Positions 1 to 8,023 of a stretch of 64,000 bases of DNA are shown in pieces (the first letter of the stretch is position 1; each line of letters starts with the position of its first letter). This DNA is from Pseudomonas khorasanensis (lineage in GTDB: Bacteria > Pseudomonadota > Gammaproteobacteria > Pseudomonadales > Pseudomonadaceae). The stretch lies in the NCBI RefSeq assembly GCF_014268505.2, contig NZ_JABWQP020000009.1:1-64000 (forward strand). The letters are read 5' to 3'. The translations under genes and the position numbers were made by a program. The notes beneath the pieces are model-generated. The model made no database searches. It saw only the letters and a list, made by a program, of their open reading frames with translations, and had not been told where the DNA came from.

Positions 1-27
1 CGATTTGCAGCTAAATTACACATAAAA

Positions 28-50
28 AACCCGGCCAATCGGGGCCGGGT
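28..50 (-). terminator. Rho-independent terminator of the small gene at 70-249
   Basis: Inverted repeat ACCCGGCC / GGCCGGGT with a 6-base loop. Read on the minus strand it is followed by a run of T (A tract at 24-29 on the plus strand), so it ends transcription of the minus-strand gene just to its right. Confidence 0.8.
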
Positions 51-69
51 CAGGAAGACGGTGGCTATA

Positions 70-249
70 TCACTCTTGTTCGGCAGGCTTGACCAATCGC
101 TTCTCCAGTTCGCGGCAAGCGTCCTGGATCATGTCTTCTGTGATCGGGACTTCGCGGCCGTGCTCATCAATGATGGAGCAACCCAGGGACTGATCGGGCT
201 GGGTGCGGATTACTTCAATCTTGTCTTCGCTGCTGTGTTGCAAGGACAT
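70..249 (-). CDS. Small conserved Pseudomonas protein (PA1571-like), 59 aa
   Basis: A 59-residue soluble, acidic protein with no signal peptide or membrane segment. I recognise it, from memory only, as the small conserved Pseudomonas PA1571-like family; no biochemical function is known to me. The core contains GCSIIDEHGREVPITEDMI. The start at 249 is chosen over an in-frame ATG 15 bases upstream because AGGAG lies 7-8 bases before the 249 ATG, whereas the upstream ATG immediately precedes that ribosome site. A strong terminator follows directly. It is divergent from the ABC transporter gene at 508. Confidence 0.7.
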   Translation of the reverse strand: MSLQHSSEDKIEVIRTQPDQSLGCSIIDEHGREVPITEDMIQDACRELEKRLVKPAEQE

Positions 250-507
250 GGCCTGTCTCCTCATCAGGTTGTGTGCCTAGGTTAAAACCGCCTCGTGACC
301 AGGCTGTGACAACTCCCTGCGGTCTGTCGGCGGGCGGCATCTCTACTCAAACAGAAATGACCGCCCGTCTCAACCGCGACCTTAGACCAATCGTTTCTAG
401 CAACCGGACATCACGGGCATATTTAACCTGACTCATTGTGATTTACAGAGTTCCACCCCATCTGAGTGTGTAGGCTGGCCCTATTCATCAGCGCAGACGT
501 GAATTTC

Positions 508-2286
508 ATGATTTCGATGCTTTCCTCCCGGCACCGGCGCGCCTTGCGCCTGACCAGTCATTTTCTCCTGCCGTACCGCTGGCATGCCTTTGGCGCCTTG
601 CTCGCCCTGATCGTCACTGCCGGCATCACCTTGTCGATGGGGCAGGGCATCAAGTTGTTGGTCGATCAGGGCTTTATGACCCGGTCGCCGCATCTCCTCA
701 ACCAGTCCATTGGGATTTTCATGTTGTTGGTGTTGGGACTGGCGGTGGGCACTTTTGCCCGTTTCTACCTAGTGTCCTGGATCGGCGAGCGCGTGGTCGC
801 CGACATCCGTCGTCAAGTGTTCAATCATCTTGTGTACTTGCATCCGGGTTTTTATGAGGACAACCGCAGTTCGGAAATTCAGTCGCGCCTGACGGCCGAC
901 ACGACGTTGTTGCAATCGGTGATCGGCTCGTCACTGTCGCTGTTTTTGCGCAATCTGTTGATGGTAATCGGCGGTGTCGTGCTGCTGTTCATTACCAACC
1001 CCAAACTCACCAGCATCGTCGTGATTGCGCTGCCGCTGGTGATCGCGCCGATCCTGATTTTCGGTCGACGTGTACGCAATCTGTCGCGCCAGAGCCAGGA
1101 CCGCATCGCCGACATTGGCAGCTACGTGTCCGAAACCCTCGGCCAGATCAAAACCGTTCAGGCTTACAACCATCAGGTGCAGGACGAGCAGCGTTTCGCC
1201 TCGACTGTCGAGCAAGCGTTCGAGACGGCACGTAAACGGATTTTTCAACGGGCATGGTTGATCACGCTGGTGATCGTGCTGGTGCTGGGCGCGGTGGCAG
1301 TGATGCTGTGGGTCGGCGGCATGGATGTGATGGCCGGGCGCATTTCTGCGGGAGAGCTGGCGGCGTTTGTCTTCTACAGCCTGATCGTCGGCAGTGCGTT
1401 CGGCACGTTGAGTGAAGTGATCGGCGAGCTGCAGCGCGCTGCGGGCGCCGCGGAACGGATCGCGGAGTTGCTGCGCTCGGAAAACATCATCCAGCCACCC
1501 ATCACTGGACTGGTAACGTTGCCGGCGCGGGTCAAGGGTGAGATCGAACTCAGCGACGTGCGTTTTTCCTACCCGTCGCGTCCAGAAAGCTATGCGGTCG
1601 ACGGTCTGAGTCTTACGGTCAAGGCGGGCGAAACCCTGGCATTGGTGGGGCCGTCCGGCGCGGGCAAGTCCACGGTTTACGATTTGTTGCTGCGCTTCTA
1701 CGATCCGGGGGAGGGCCAGATTCTGCTCGATGGGGTGCCGCTGACCCGTCTTGATCCGCTGGATTTGCGTCGCTGTTTTGCGCTGGTCTCGCAAACGCCT
1801 GCGCTGTTTTTCGGGAGCGTGGAAGAGAACATCCGCTACGGTTGCCCGGCCGCCACGCTGGAGCAGGTCAAGGAAGCCGCGCGAATTGCCCACGCCCACG
1901 ATTTCATCGAACAAATGCCTCAGGGCTACCAAACCCATCTCGGCGATGGCGGTCTTGGACTGTCCGGCGGGCAGCGTCAGCGACTGGCAATTGCTCGCGC
2001 TTTGCTGGTAGACGCGCCGATCCTGCTGCTGGACGAAGCTACCAGCGCCCTCGACGCGCAGAGCGAACACCTGATCCAGCAAGCCTTGCCAACGCTCATG
2101 GAAAATCGCACGACGCTGGTCATCGCGCACCGACTGGCTACGGTGAAAAACGCTGATCGTATTGCGGTGATGGATCAAGGCAAGTTGGTAGCGGTGGGCA
2201 CGCATCAGGAATTGATTGCGAGCAATCCGCTGTATGCGCGGCTGGCGGCGTTGCAGTTCAATGATGGTCAAGCAGGCGACCTGTAG
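508..2286 (+). CDS. Exporter-type ABC transporter, fused permease-ATPase (MsbA/LmrA class)
   Basis: Half-transporter of about 592 residues with a permease fused to an ATPase, expected to work as an inner-membrane homodimer exporting lipid or hydrophobic drugs. About six membrane segments fill residues 20-310. The nucleotide-binding domain shows Walker A GPSGAGKST near residue 381, signature LSGGQRQR near 485, Walker B ILLLDEATSALD and the H-loop VIAHRL. The start is uncertain: a GTG at 466 and ATGs at 508 and 517 are in frame, and none has a strong ribosome site. 508 or 517 puts the first membrane helix at the usual distance from the N-terminus. It is monocistronic with a hairpin terminator after it. 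The substrate cannot be told from sequence. Confidence 0.85.
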   Translation: MISMLSSRHRRALRLTSHFLLPYRWHAFGALLALIVTAGITLSMGQGIKLLVDQGFMTRSPHLLNQSIGIFMLLVLGLAVGTFARFYLVSWIGERVVADIRRQVFNHLVYLHPGFYEDNRSSEIQSRLTADTTLLQSVIGSSLSLFLRNLLMVIGGVVLLFITNPKLTSIVVIALPLVIAPILIFGRRVRNLSRQSQDRIADIGSYVSETLGQIKTVQAYNHQVQDEQRFASTVEQAFETARKRIFQRAWLITLVIVLVLGAVAVMLWVGGMDVMAGRISAGELAAFVFYSLIVGSAFGTLSEVIGELQRAAGAAERIAELLRSENIIQPPITGLVTLPARVKGEIELSDVRFSYPSRPESYAVDGLSLTVKAGETLALVGPSGAGKSTVYDLLLRFYDPGEGQILLDGVPLTRLDPLDLRRCFALVSQTPALFFGSVEENIRYGCPAATLEQVKEAARIAHAHDFIEQMPQGYQTHLGDGGLGLSGGQRQRLAIARALLVDAPILLLDEATSALDAQSEHLIQQALPTLMENRTTLVIAHRLATVKNADRIAVMDQGKLVAVGTHQELIASNPLYARLAALQFNDGQAGDL

Positions 2287-2317
2287 GAACGGCCGAAGGC
2301 TGATCTTTGACATAAAA

Positions 2318-2342
2318 ATGCCCGCATGTAGATGCGGGCATT
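2318..2342. terminator. Bidirectional terminator between the ABC transporter and slt
   Basis: Perfect hairpin AATGCCCGCAT / ATGCGGGCATT with an A-rich left flank and T-rich right flank, placed between two convergent genes, so it can serve both. Confidence 0.85.
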
Positions 2343-2386
2343 GTTTTGAAGCAACAATCGCAGCTTCTGCCTAACCGGACTACCGG

Positions 2387-4315
2387 TTACTGGTCATCAA
2401 AATAACGCTCATGCCAATCCACCAACGGCTGTGGCGAGTTGAGCTTCTGGCCGTAGATGACCGAATACGACAGCACGTTCTGCACATATTGCCGGGTTTC
2501 ATCGAACGGAATGCTTTCCACCCACACGTCGAAACTCAGGTGGTCAGCGCCGCGCAGCCACTGGCGAACGCGTCCGGGGCCGGCGTTATAGGCGGCGGAG
2601 GCGAGCACGCGGTTGCCGTTGAACTGGCTGTGCACCTGGCTGAGGTAGGCGGCGCCGAGCTGGATGTTCTTGTCCGGAATGAGCACTTGCTGTGGCGAGG
2701 CCAGCGGAATGCTGAACTTGCGCGCGGTTTCCTTGGCGGTGCCGGGCATCAATTGCATCAGGCCGCTGGCGCCGACGCTGGAGCGGGCATCGTCCATGAA
2801 AGCGCTTTCCTGGCGAGTGATGGCAAACACCCAGCTCGAATGCAGACCACGCACCTTGGCTTCCCGCACGAGCGTGTCGCGGTGTGCCATCGGGAAGCGG
2901 ATGTCCAGATCGTCCCAGTATTGCGCCTGGCTGATGGTGCGGATCGCGGGGAAGTACCACTTCAGGTCGTACGCCAGTTTGGCCTGGGCGACCATCTCAT
3001 CGCGGTTGAAGTGGCGGCTGACGTGGTACCACTCGCGGCGCCCGTCAACGATCTGCCCGCGTGCATGAAACTCCAGAGCGCGGCGCACGCCGGGAGTGTT
3101 GCGCACTTTGTTGATCAGCGCCTGGCTGAGCACCAGCGGCTTGTTGTTCAGCGAATAGGGTGACTGTGAACGGTCGGCGGCGAGGAAACCGTAGAAATCC
3201 CGCTCCCGTGCGAGATTCTTGTACAGGGTCAACGCTTGCGGGTTCTTTGGCTGGGCCAGCTCCAGGCTACGCGCCTGCCAGTAGCGCCAGCGGTTGGTGG
3301 TGGCCAGGTCTTGCGGAAGACGTTTGGTCAGTTCGTAGGCGTCGTCCCAACGGGCCAGACGCAGCAACAGACGCAGGCGCCATTCCGAAACAGTGTTGTC
3401 GCGCAACTCTGGATCGTACTTCGTCATCACGTCCAGCGCGCGGCTGTCGAAACGGCGCGCCAGGGTCAGGCCGATTTCACGGGCGATCGCTACTTTTTCA
3501 TCCCGTGAGAAATGCATGCTGCTGGCGTAACCGTCGAGCAGGGCCATCGCCTTGTCCGGATCCTGACGAGCCAGGCGGCGCAGGCCAAGGCTGACGACAT
3601 CGGACATTGGCTCATCGGCCGGGCTGAAGCGCGAAGGCTGATTGAGCAACTCGGGTTTCTGCGCCACATCCACCAGCAAGCGACCGCGCGGGGCGAGGGT
3701 GGTCAGGCCGTTGATCAGGCTGTTGGCCAGCGGATAGTTACGCGCCTGCGCCGCGAGCTTGGTGCGCTCCCAGCGTTTCTGTTCGGTGAGCTGGCCGTCG
3801 GCGGCCCAAATACCGAAAAGCGTGTCACAGGCCGCGGGCTGCGATTTGCCGGTCAGCCAGAGCTTTTCGGCGTTGGCGTAGCCTTCGGCTTTTTTGTCGT
3901 GAGTGATCTGATACTGCGCATTTAGGCAGTCAAGTTCGGTGAAATTCAGTTTCGGGTCGTAGTATTTGACGAAGGTCGCCCAGTCGCCACGGTCGGCGAG
4001 CCAGCGCAACCAGCGCAGCTTCATCCAATTGGCCTGGGGCAGGTCACCGTGTTCGGCGAGGAATTTCTCGATCTCCGCATTGCTTGCGGTTTTCAGTCGC
4101 GCGGTGAGTTCGTCGTAAGCCAGGTACGGTTCCAGTGGGTAGTCGGCCAGCGCCTGGCTGTATCGAAAATACGGGCCGGTATCGCCCTTGGCCAGCGCGC
4201 GCTTGGCTTCATCGTAGTACTGGCGTTGAGTTGAAAGGTCCACCGCCTGGGCGGATTGAGCAGCAGCGGCGGTTAGTAGCAAGCAGGACAAAACACTGAA
4301 AAGGCGACTGCGCAT
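2387..4315 (-). CDS. slt: Soluble lytic murein transglycosylase (Slt70 type)
   Basis: Periplasmic enzyme that cleaves the MurNAc-GlcNAc bond of peptidoglycan to give 1,6-anhydro ends. At 642 residues it matches the length of E. coli Slt70. The N-terminal signal peptide (MRSRLF, hydrophobic stretch, AQSAQA-V) is followed by a long alpha-helical superhelical region rich in repeated helices (about 40-450). The C-terminal SLT domain has the catalytic Glu in TRQESAF, then GASGLMQLMPGTAK and AAYNAGPGRV. The open frame extends about 120 codons upstream, but the start at 4315 (or an ATG 24 bases earlier) gives a proper signal peptide. It is divergent from uup, with 214 bases between starts. Confidence 0.93.
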   Translation of the reverse strand: MRSRLFSVLSCLLLTAAAAQSAQAVDLSTQRQYYDEAKRALAKGDTGPYFRYSQALADYPLEPYLAYDELTARLKTASNAEIEKFLAEHGDLPQANWMKLRWLRWLADRGDWATFVKYYDPKLNFTELDCLNAQYQITHDKKAEGYANAEKLWLTGKSQPAACDTLFGIWAADGQLTEQKRWERTKLAAQARNYPLANSLINGLTTLAPRGRLLVDVAQKPELLNQPSRFSPADEPMSDVVSLGLRRLARQDPDKAMALLDGYASSMHFSRDEKVAIAREIGLTLARRFDSRALDVMTKYDPELRDNTVSEWRLRLLLRLARWDDAYELTKRLPQDLATTNRWRYWQARSLELAQPKNPQALTLYKNLARERDFYGFLAADRSQSPYSLNNKPLVLSQALINKVRNTPGVRRALEFHARGQIVDGRREWYHVSRHFNRDEMVAQAKLAYDLKWYFPAIRTISQAQYWDDLDIRFPMAHRDTLVREAKVRGLHSSWVFAITRQESAFMDDARSSVGASGLMQLMPGTAKETARKFSIPLASPQQVLIPDKNIQLGAAYLSQVHSQFNGNRVLASAAYNAGPGRVRQWLRGADHLSFDVWVESIPFDETRQYVQNVLSYSVIYGQKLNSPQPLVDWHERYFDDQ

Positions 4316-4529
4316 GAGACATCCGGGCAGAGAAATCATGACAAGTGCTGACCGAAATCCGCACTGAATTGTCTGTAGCTTAGCCTTTTGCCAGCAAGCG
4401 GCGAAAGCTTTGCGAGCCTCCCTGAACAAGTTCGCAACAAATGTTGTGCAGAGTGCTCTGACAGACAAATTGCCGGCCTGCTGAAGCCTCAAGTCAGGTA
4501 GAATGCGCCCCCGGTTTTTGGAGAAGCTC

Positions 4530-6449
4530 ATGACCCTGCTCAAATTCAGCGATGTGTCCCTTGCGTTCGGCGCTATGCCGTTGTTGGACAAGGTGTCCTG
4601 GCAGATCGCCCGTGGTGAGCGGGTGTGCATCATCGGCCGCAACGGCACTGGCAAATCCAGCATGATGAAACTGGTCAAGGGCGACCAGAAGCCCGATGAC
4701 GGCTCGGTGTGGCGTGCCCCCGGTCTGAAAATCGGCGAATTGCCGCAAGAGTTGCCAGTGGCCGACGAGCGGACGGTGTTCGACGTGGTTGCCGAGGGAC
4801 TCGACGGTGTCGGCGCCTTGCTCGCCGAGTACCATCACCTGAGCCAGAACATCGTCACCGACGCCGATCTGGACAAGCTGATGCACGTTCAGCACGACCT
4901 TGAAGCGCGTGATGGCTGGCGCTTGCAGACACTCGTCGACAGCACCCTCAGCCGCCTGCAGTTGCCGGCCGACAAGACGCTCGCCGAGCTGTCCGGCGGC
5001 TGGCGCCGTCGTGTACTGCTGGCGCAGGCGCTGGTGTCCGAACCTGATCTGCTGCTGCTCGACGAACCGACCAACCACCTGGACATCGGTGCGATTGCCT
5101 GGCTCGAAGAAGCACTGAAAGATTTCCAGGGCGCCGTGCTGTTCATCACGCACGACCGTTCCTTCCTGCAAAACCTCGCCACACGCATCCTCGAACTGGA
5201 TCGCGGTGGCCTGATCGACTGGAACGGCGACTACGCCAGTTTCCTCGTGCACAAGGAAGCGGCGCTGGCGGCTGAAGAAACCGCCAACGCGCTGTTCGAC
5301 AAGCGTCTGGCCCAGGAAGAAGTGTGGATCCGTCAGGGCATCAAGGCTCGACGTACCCGTAACGAAGGCCGCGTGCGTGCCCTGAAAGCCTTGCGCGTTG
5401 AACGCAGCGAACGTCGCGAGCGGACCGGCAAGGCCAACATTCAGCTGGAAACCGCCGACAAATCCGGCAAGCAGGTCATGGTCCTCGATAATGTGAGTTT
5501 TGCTCACCCGGGCGGGCCGTTCCTGATCAAGGATTTCTCGATGGTCCTGCAGCGCGGCGACCGTATCGGCCTGCTCGGTGCCAACGGCACCGGCAAGACC
5601 ACGCTGCTGAAACTGATGCTCAGCGGTCTGCAACCGACCAGCGGCAAAGTGGAAGAGGGCACGCGGATCGACGTGGCTTACTTCGACCAGTTGCGCCATC
5701 AGCTGGATCTGGAAAAAACCGTTATCGACAACGTCGCCGAAGGTCGCGACTTCATCGACATCGACGGTCAGAGCCGCCATGTGCTCAGTTATCTCGGCGA
5801 TTTCCTGTTCAGCCCGCAGCGCGCCCGCACACCGGTGAAGGCGCTGTCGGGTGGCGAGCGAGCGCGTCTGCTGCTGGCTAAACTGTTCAGCAAGCCGGCC
5901 AATCTGCTGGTGCTCGACGAACCGACCAACGACCTCGACGTGGAAACCCTCGAGCTGCTTGAAGAAGTGCTGCTGACATTCAACGGCACTGTGCTGATGG
6001 TCAGCCACGACCGGGCATTCCTCGACAACGTGGTCACCAGCACCCTGGTTTTCGAAGGGGAAGGCAAGGTGCGCGAATACGTCGGTGGCTATCAGGACTG
6101 GATCCGTCAGGGCGGTTCGCCGCGTCTGTTGGGCGTGACCGAAAGCAAGTCGGGCAAGGCAGACCTGAATTCGGCAGTGGTTACGGCTGAGCCGGCGCCG
6201 GTGGCAGCGCCCGCCGCTGCACCCGCTGCGAAGAAGAAGTTGAGCTACAAGCTGCAGCGCGAGCTGGAAGCCTTGCCGGGCGATATCGACGCCAAGGAAC
6301 AGCAGATCGCTGCGGTTGAAGCCGAAATGGCTGAAGCCGGGTTCTATCAGCGTCCTGCGGCGGAAACGGCGAAAGTGATTGCTTCGCTGGAGCAACTGCA
6401 GGCTGAGCTGGATGCGTTGGTGGAGCGTTGGGCCGAGCTGGATGTCTGA
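4530..6449 (+). CDS. uup: ABC-F family ATPase Uup
   Basis: Cytosolic duplicated ATPase of 639 residues (E. coli Uup is 635). Domain 1 has Walker A GRNGTGKSS near residue 36 and signature LSGGWRRR near 153. Domain 2 has GANGTGKTT near 350 and LSGGERAR near 440. The linker between them (about 240-310) is charged and helical, as in ABC-F proteins. After an Ala/Pro-rich hinge near residue 565, the last 70 residues form a coiled coil typical of Uup, where it binds nucleic acid. Family work links Uup to ribosome function and to precise transposon excision. The start at 4530 has GGAGA 5 bases upstream. Confidence 0.92.
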   Translation: MTLLKFSDVSLAFGAMPLLDKVSWQIARGERVCIIGRNGTGKSSMMKLVKGDQKPDDGSVWRAPGLKIGELPQELPVADERTVFDVVAEGLDGVGALLAEYHHLSQNIVTDADLDKLMHVQHDLEARDGWRLQTLVDSTLSRLQLPADKTLAELSGGWRRRVLLAQALVSEPDLLLLDEPTNHLDIGAIAWLEEALKDFQGAVLFITHDRSFLQNLATRILELDRGGLIDWNGDYASFLVHKEAALAAEETANALFDKRLAQEEVWIRQGIKARRTRNEGRVRALKALRVERSERRERTGKANIQLETADKSGKQVMVLDNVSFAHPGGPFLIKDFSMVLQRGDRIGLLGANGTGKTTLLKLMLSGLQPTSGKVEEGTRIDVAYFDQLRHQLDLEKTVIDNVAEGRDFIDIDGQSRHVLSYLGDFLFSPQRARTPVKALSGGERARLLLAKLFSKPANLLVLDEPTNDLDVETLELLEEVLLTFNGTVLMVSHDRAFLDNVVTSTLVFEGEGKVREYVGGYQDWIRQGGSPRLLGVTESKSGKADLNSAVVTAEPAPVAAPAAAPAAKKKLSYKLQRELEALPGDIDAKEQQIAAVEAEMAEAGFYQRPAAETAKVIASLEQLQAELDALVERWAELDV

Positions 6450-6464
6450 CTGATCCGGCGATAA

Positions 6465-6500
6465 AAAAGCCCGGCCTCATTTACGTGAGGCCGGGCTTTT
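6465..6500. terminator. Bidirectional terminator between uup and the usp gene
   Basis: 15-bp perfect stem AAAAGCCCGGCCTCA / TGAGGCCGGGCTTTT with a 6-base loop, between convergent genes. Confidence 0.92.
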
Positions 6501-6520
6501 CGCAGGCGTCGCCGACGGGC

Positions 6521-6958
6521 TCAGCGTTTGACCAGGTGCACTGCCAGCACATCGCAAGGTGCGCCATGCAACACGTCGTTTGCGGTTGAGCCCAGCAGTA
6601 GCGCCAGACCATGACGGCCATGACTGCCGACCACGATCAGATCGCATTGTTGTTCCTTGGCGAAGTGATGAATCTCCTGGCGTGGCTGGCCGTAAGTCAG
6701 GTGGCAGTTGGCGCCTTCGAGTTCAGGGTACTTGGCTTTCAGTTTTTCGAGGCGTTCCTTGGCCTGATCAAATTGCTGCTGTTGCAGTTGTGACAGATCC
6801 ATCGGCACGTCGCCGCCGAAAGCCATCGCCATCGGTTCAACGATATGCACCAACGACAACTTCGCGCCGTTGCTCACCGACAGTTCGCGGGCGCGGTGAA
6901 TGACGGGGTCGCACTCTTCGGTCAGGTCTACGGCGACCAGGATGTGGTGGTAGGGCAT
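6521..6958 (-). CDS. Universal stress protein, UspA family
   Basis: Single-domain Usp of 145 residues, cytoplasmic. The N-terminal strand HHILVAVDLTEE carries the conserved Asp of the family. The ATP-binding type motif G-2x-G-9x-G(S/T) appears near the end as GSHGRHGLALLLGSTAN, so it probably binds ATP. The start at 6958 is chosen because AGGAG lies 7 bases upstream; an in-frame upstream ATG at 7012 has no ribosome site. Expression under stationary phase or oxygen limitation is usual for this family but no operator is seen here. Confidence 0.88.
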   Translation of the reverse strand: MPYHHILVAVDLTEECDPVIHRARELSVSNGAKLSLVHIVEPMAMAFGGDVPMDLSQLQQQQFDQAKERLEKLKAKYPELEGANCHLTYGQPRQEIHHFAKEQQCDLIVVGSHGRHGLALLLGSTANDVLHGAPCDVLAVHLVKR

Positions 6959-7059
6959 GAGGCGCTCCTCGCAAAGTTCAATATTGTTGAGTATGGCTGG
7001 TTTCAAGCACATTGGTTCCGAAGCGGCTCAATGGGCTCATCAAAAAACGGAGTACAGAT

Positions 7060-7497
7060 ATGACGGTCTGGATAGTGGTGTCAATCCTGTTGGTGGTTTT
7101 AAGCCCACTGGCGTGGTTGCGCCCATCACGCGCGCAGAGTGGTCGAATCGCCCTGCGCATGGAAGCGCGTCGTATGGGGCTGGCCATGCAACTGGCGCCG
7201 CAGGAGTGGCCGCACTGGTTGTCTCAGGAACCGCCGAACCCCTGCGCCCAATACCATCGCCCGCGCCGTGGCAGCCAGCCGGCATGCTGGTCCTATTGGC
7301 AGAAAACCCCGGGCGTGTGGGTCAACCAATGGCAGGAAATCTGTGAAGACCGGACGCTGCTCGATTATTTCGAAACGTTGCCGGCCAACGTTTTCAAGGT
7401 CGAGGCGGACAAGCAGATGATCGCCTTGTATTGGGGCGAGAAGGGCGAGGCGACGGTATTGCAGAATATCGACGCGACGCTGAAAGCGCTGGCGTGA
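7060..7497 (+). CDS. Conserved membrane-anchored protein of unknown function, 145 aa
   Basis: One N-terminal membrane segment (about residues 2-19, MTVWIVVSILLVVLSPLAW) anchors a soluble domain of about 120 residues rich in Trp and Pro. The charge pattern after the helix (RPSRAQSGR) suggests the soluble part is cytoplasmic. I do not recognise a catalytic motif. The start at 7060 has GGAG 9 bases upstream; the in-frame ATG at 7012 would add a charged stretch before the helix and lacks a ribosome site. It is divergent from the usp gene, with 101 bases between starts. Confidence 0.75.
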   Translation: MTVWIVVSILLVVLSPLAWLRPSRAQSGRIALRMEARRMGLAMQLAPQEWPHWLSQEPPNPCAQYHRPRRGSQPACWSYWQKTPGVWVNQWQEICEDRTLLDYFETLPANVFKVEADKQMIALYWGEKGEATVLQNIDATLKALA

Positions 7498-7554
7498 TAC
7501 GTGGACTTTTCTCACTGCAACGGTGTGAAACGTCCGGCAGACACGCAATAAAAA

Positions 7555-7575
7555 GCCCGACATGATTCGTCGGGC
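7555..7575 (-). terminator. Terminator-like hairpin oriented for minus-strand transcription
   Basis: Stem GCCCGAC / GTCGGGC with a 7-base loop. On the plus strand it is followed by GGGTTGG (no T run). On the minus strand it is followed by TTTTTATT, so it looks like the end of a minus-strand transcript, although no minus-strand protein gene lies to its right. Confidence 0.6.
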
Positions 7576-7845
7576 GGGTTGGCCAGGCAGGCCGGAAACT
7601 TTTTCGCTGCTGGTGATTCTCTTCCTTCGCCAAATTTCCTTTAGCCTTTCCTAGCGTAGCCTTGTAAACGGGGCGCCGCCGGGGATTAGGGCGACTTTTC
7701 TAATTATTGATTCTATGAATGACTTGCCATGCGGGCGTGTGTTGTTGCTCATCATGGTGCAGAAATGACTGCAAAGTCGCTTTTCAGCCCGAATTTAGGG
7801 CGATTGACAATTGTCAGAAATTCCGTGAAGGTGACGTACCCGAAT

Positions 7846-7872
7846 CAAACGGGCGTATGAATTGAGCGTTTG
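7846..7872 (+). promoter_or_regulatory. Tandem PsrA-like operator upstream of fadBA
   Basis: Two 14-bp boxes sharing one base: CAAACgggcGTATG (7846-7859) and GAATTgagcGTTTG (7859-7872). The known PsrA site is (G/C)AAAC-N4-GTTT(G/C). Outer half-sites are perfect, inner ones degenerate. Box length and 13-bp offset equal those of the psrA operator at 16845-16871. PsrA is known to repress fatty-acid oxidation genes until acyl-CoA is present, which fits this position. Confidence 0.65.
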
Positions 7873-8023
7873 TCTTACAGACTGCTCCTACAGAATCCCG
7901 ACTATCGCGTTGGCGGGTGTGCCGGGTGAATGGGTTATCAGCTTCGACGCCCAAGCGTCGTACTGAACCGTTTACTTGCGTCCGACGTGTACTGTTCAGC
8001 TTCCATATCGTGGAGATCAGTTG

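Larger units (their letters stand above)
7498..8023. other. 526-bp gene-free region before fadBA
   Basis: No convincing protein gene. It holds a hairpin at 7555-7575 whose T tract reads on the minus strand, a minus-strand stretch with several GGA motifs (see Findings), and the tandem PsrA-like operator at 7846-7872. The fadB leader from the operator to the start is about 150 bases. Confidence 0.7.

Noticed and set aside
931..2313. 460-codon open frame on the minus strand under the ABC transporter gene
   Set aside because: Antisense shadow caused by high GC at third positions; no ribosome site, no recognisable protein, and the plus-strand protein is clear.
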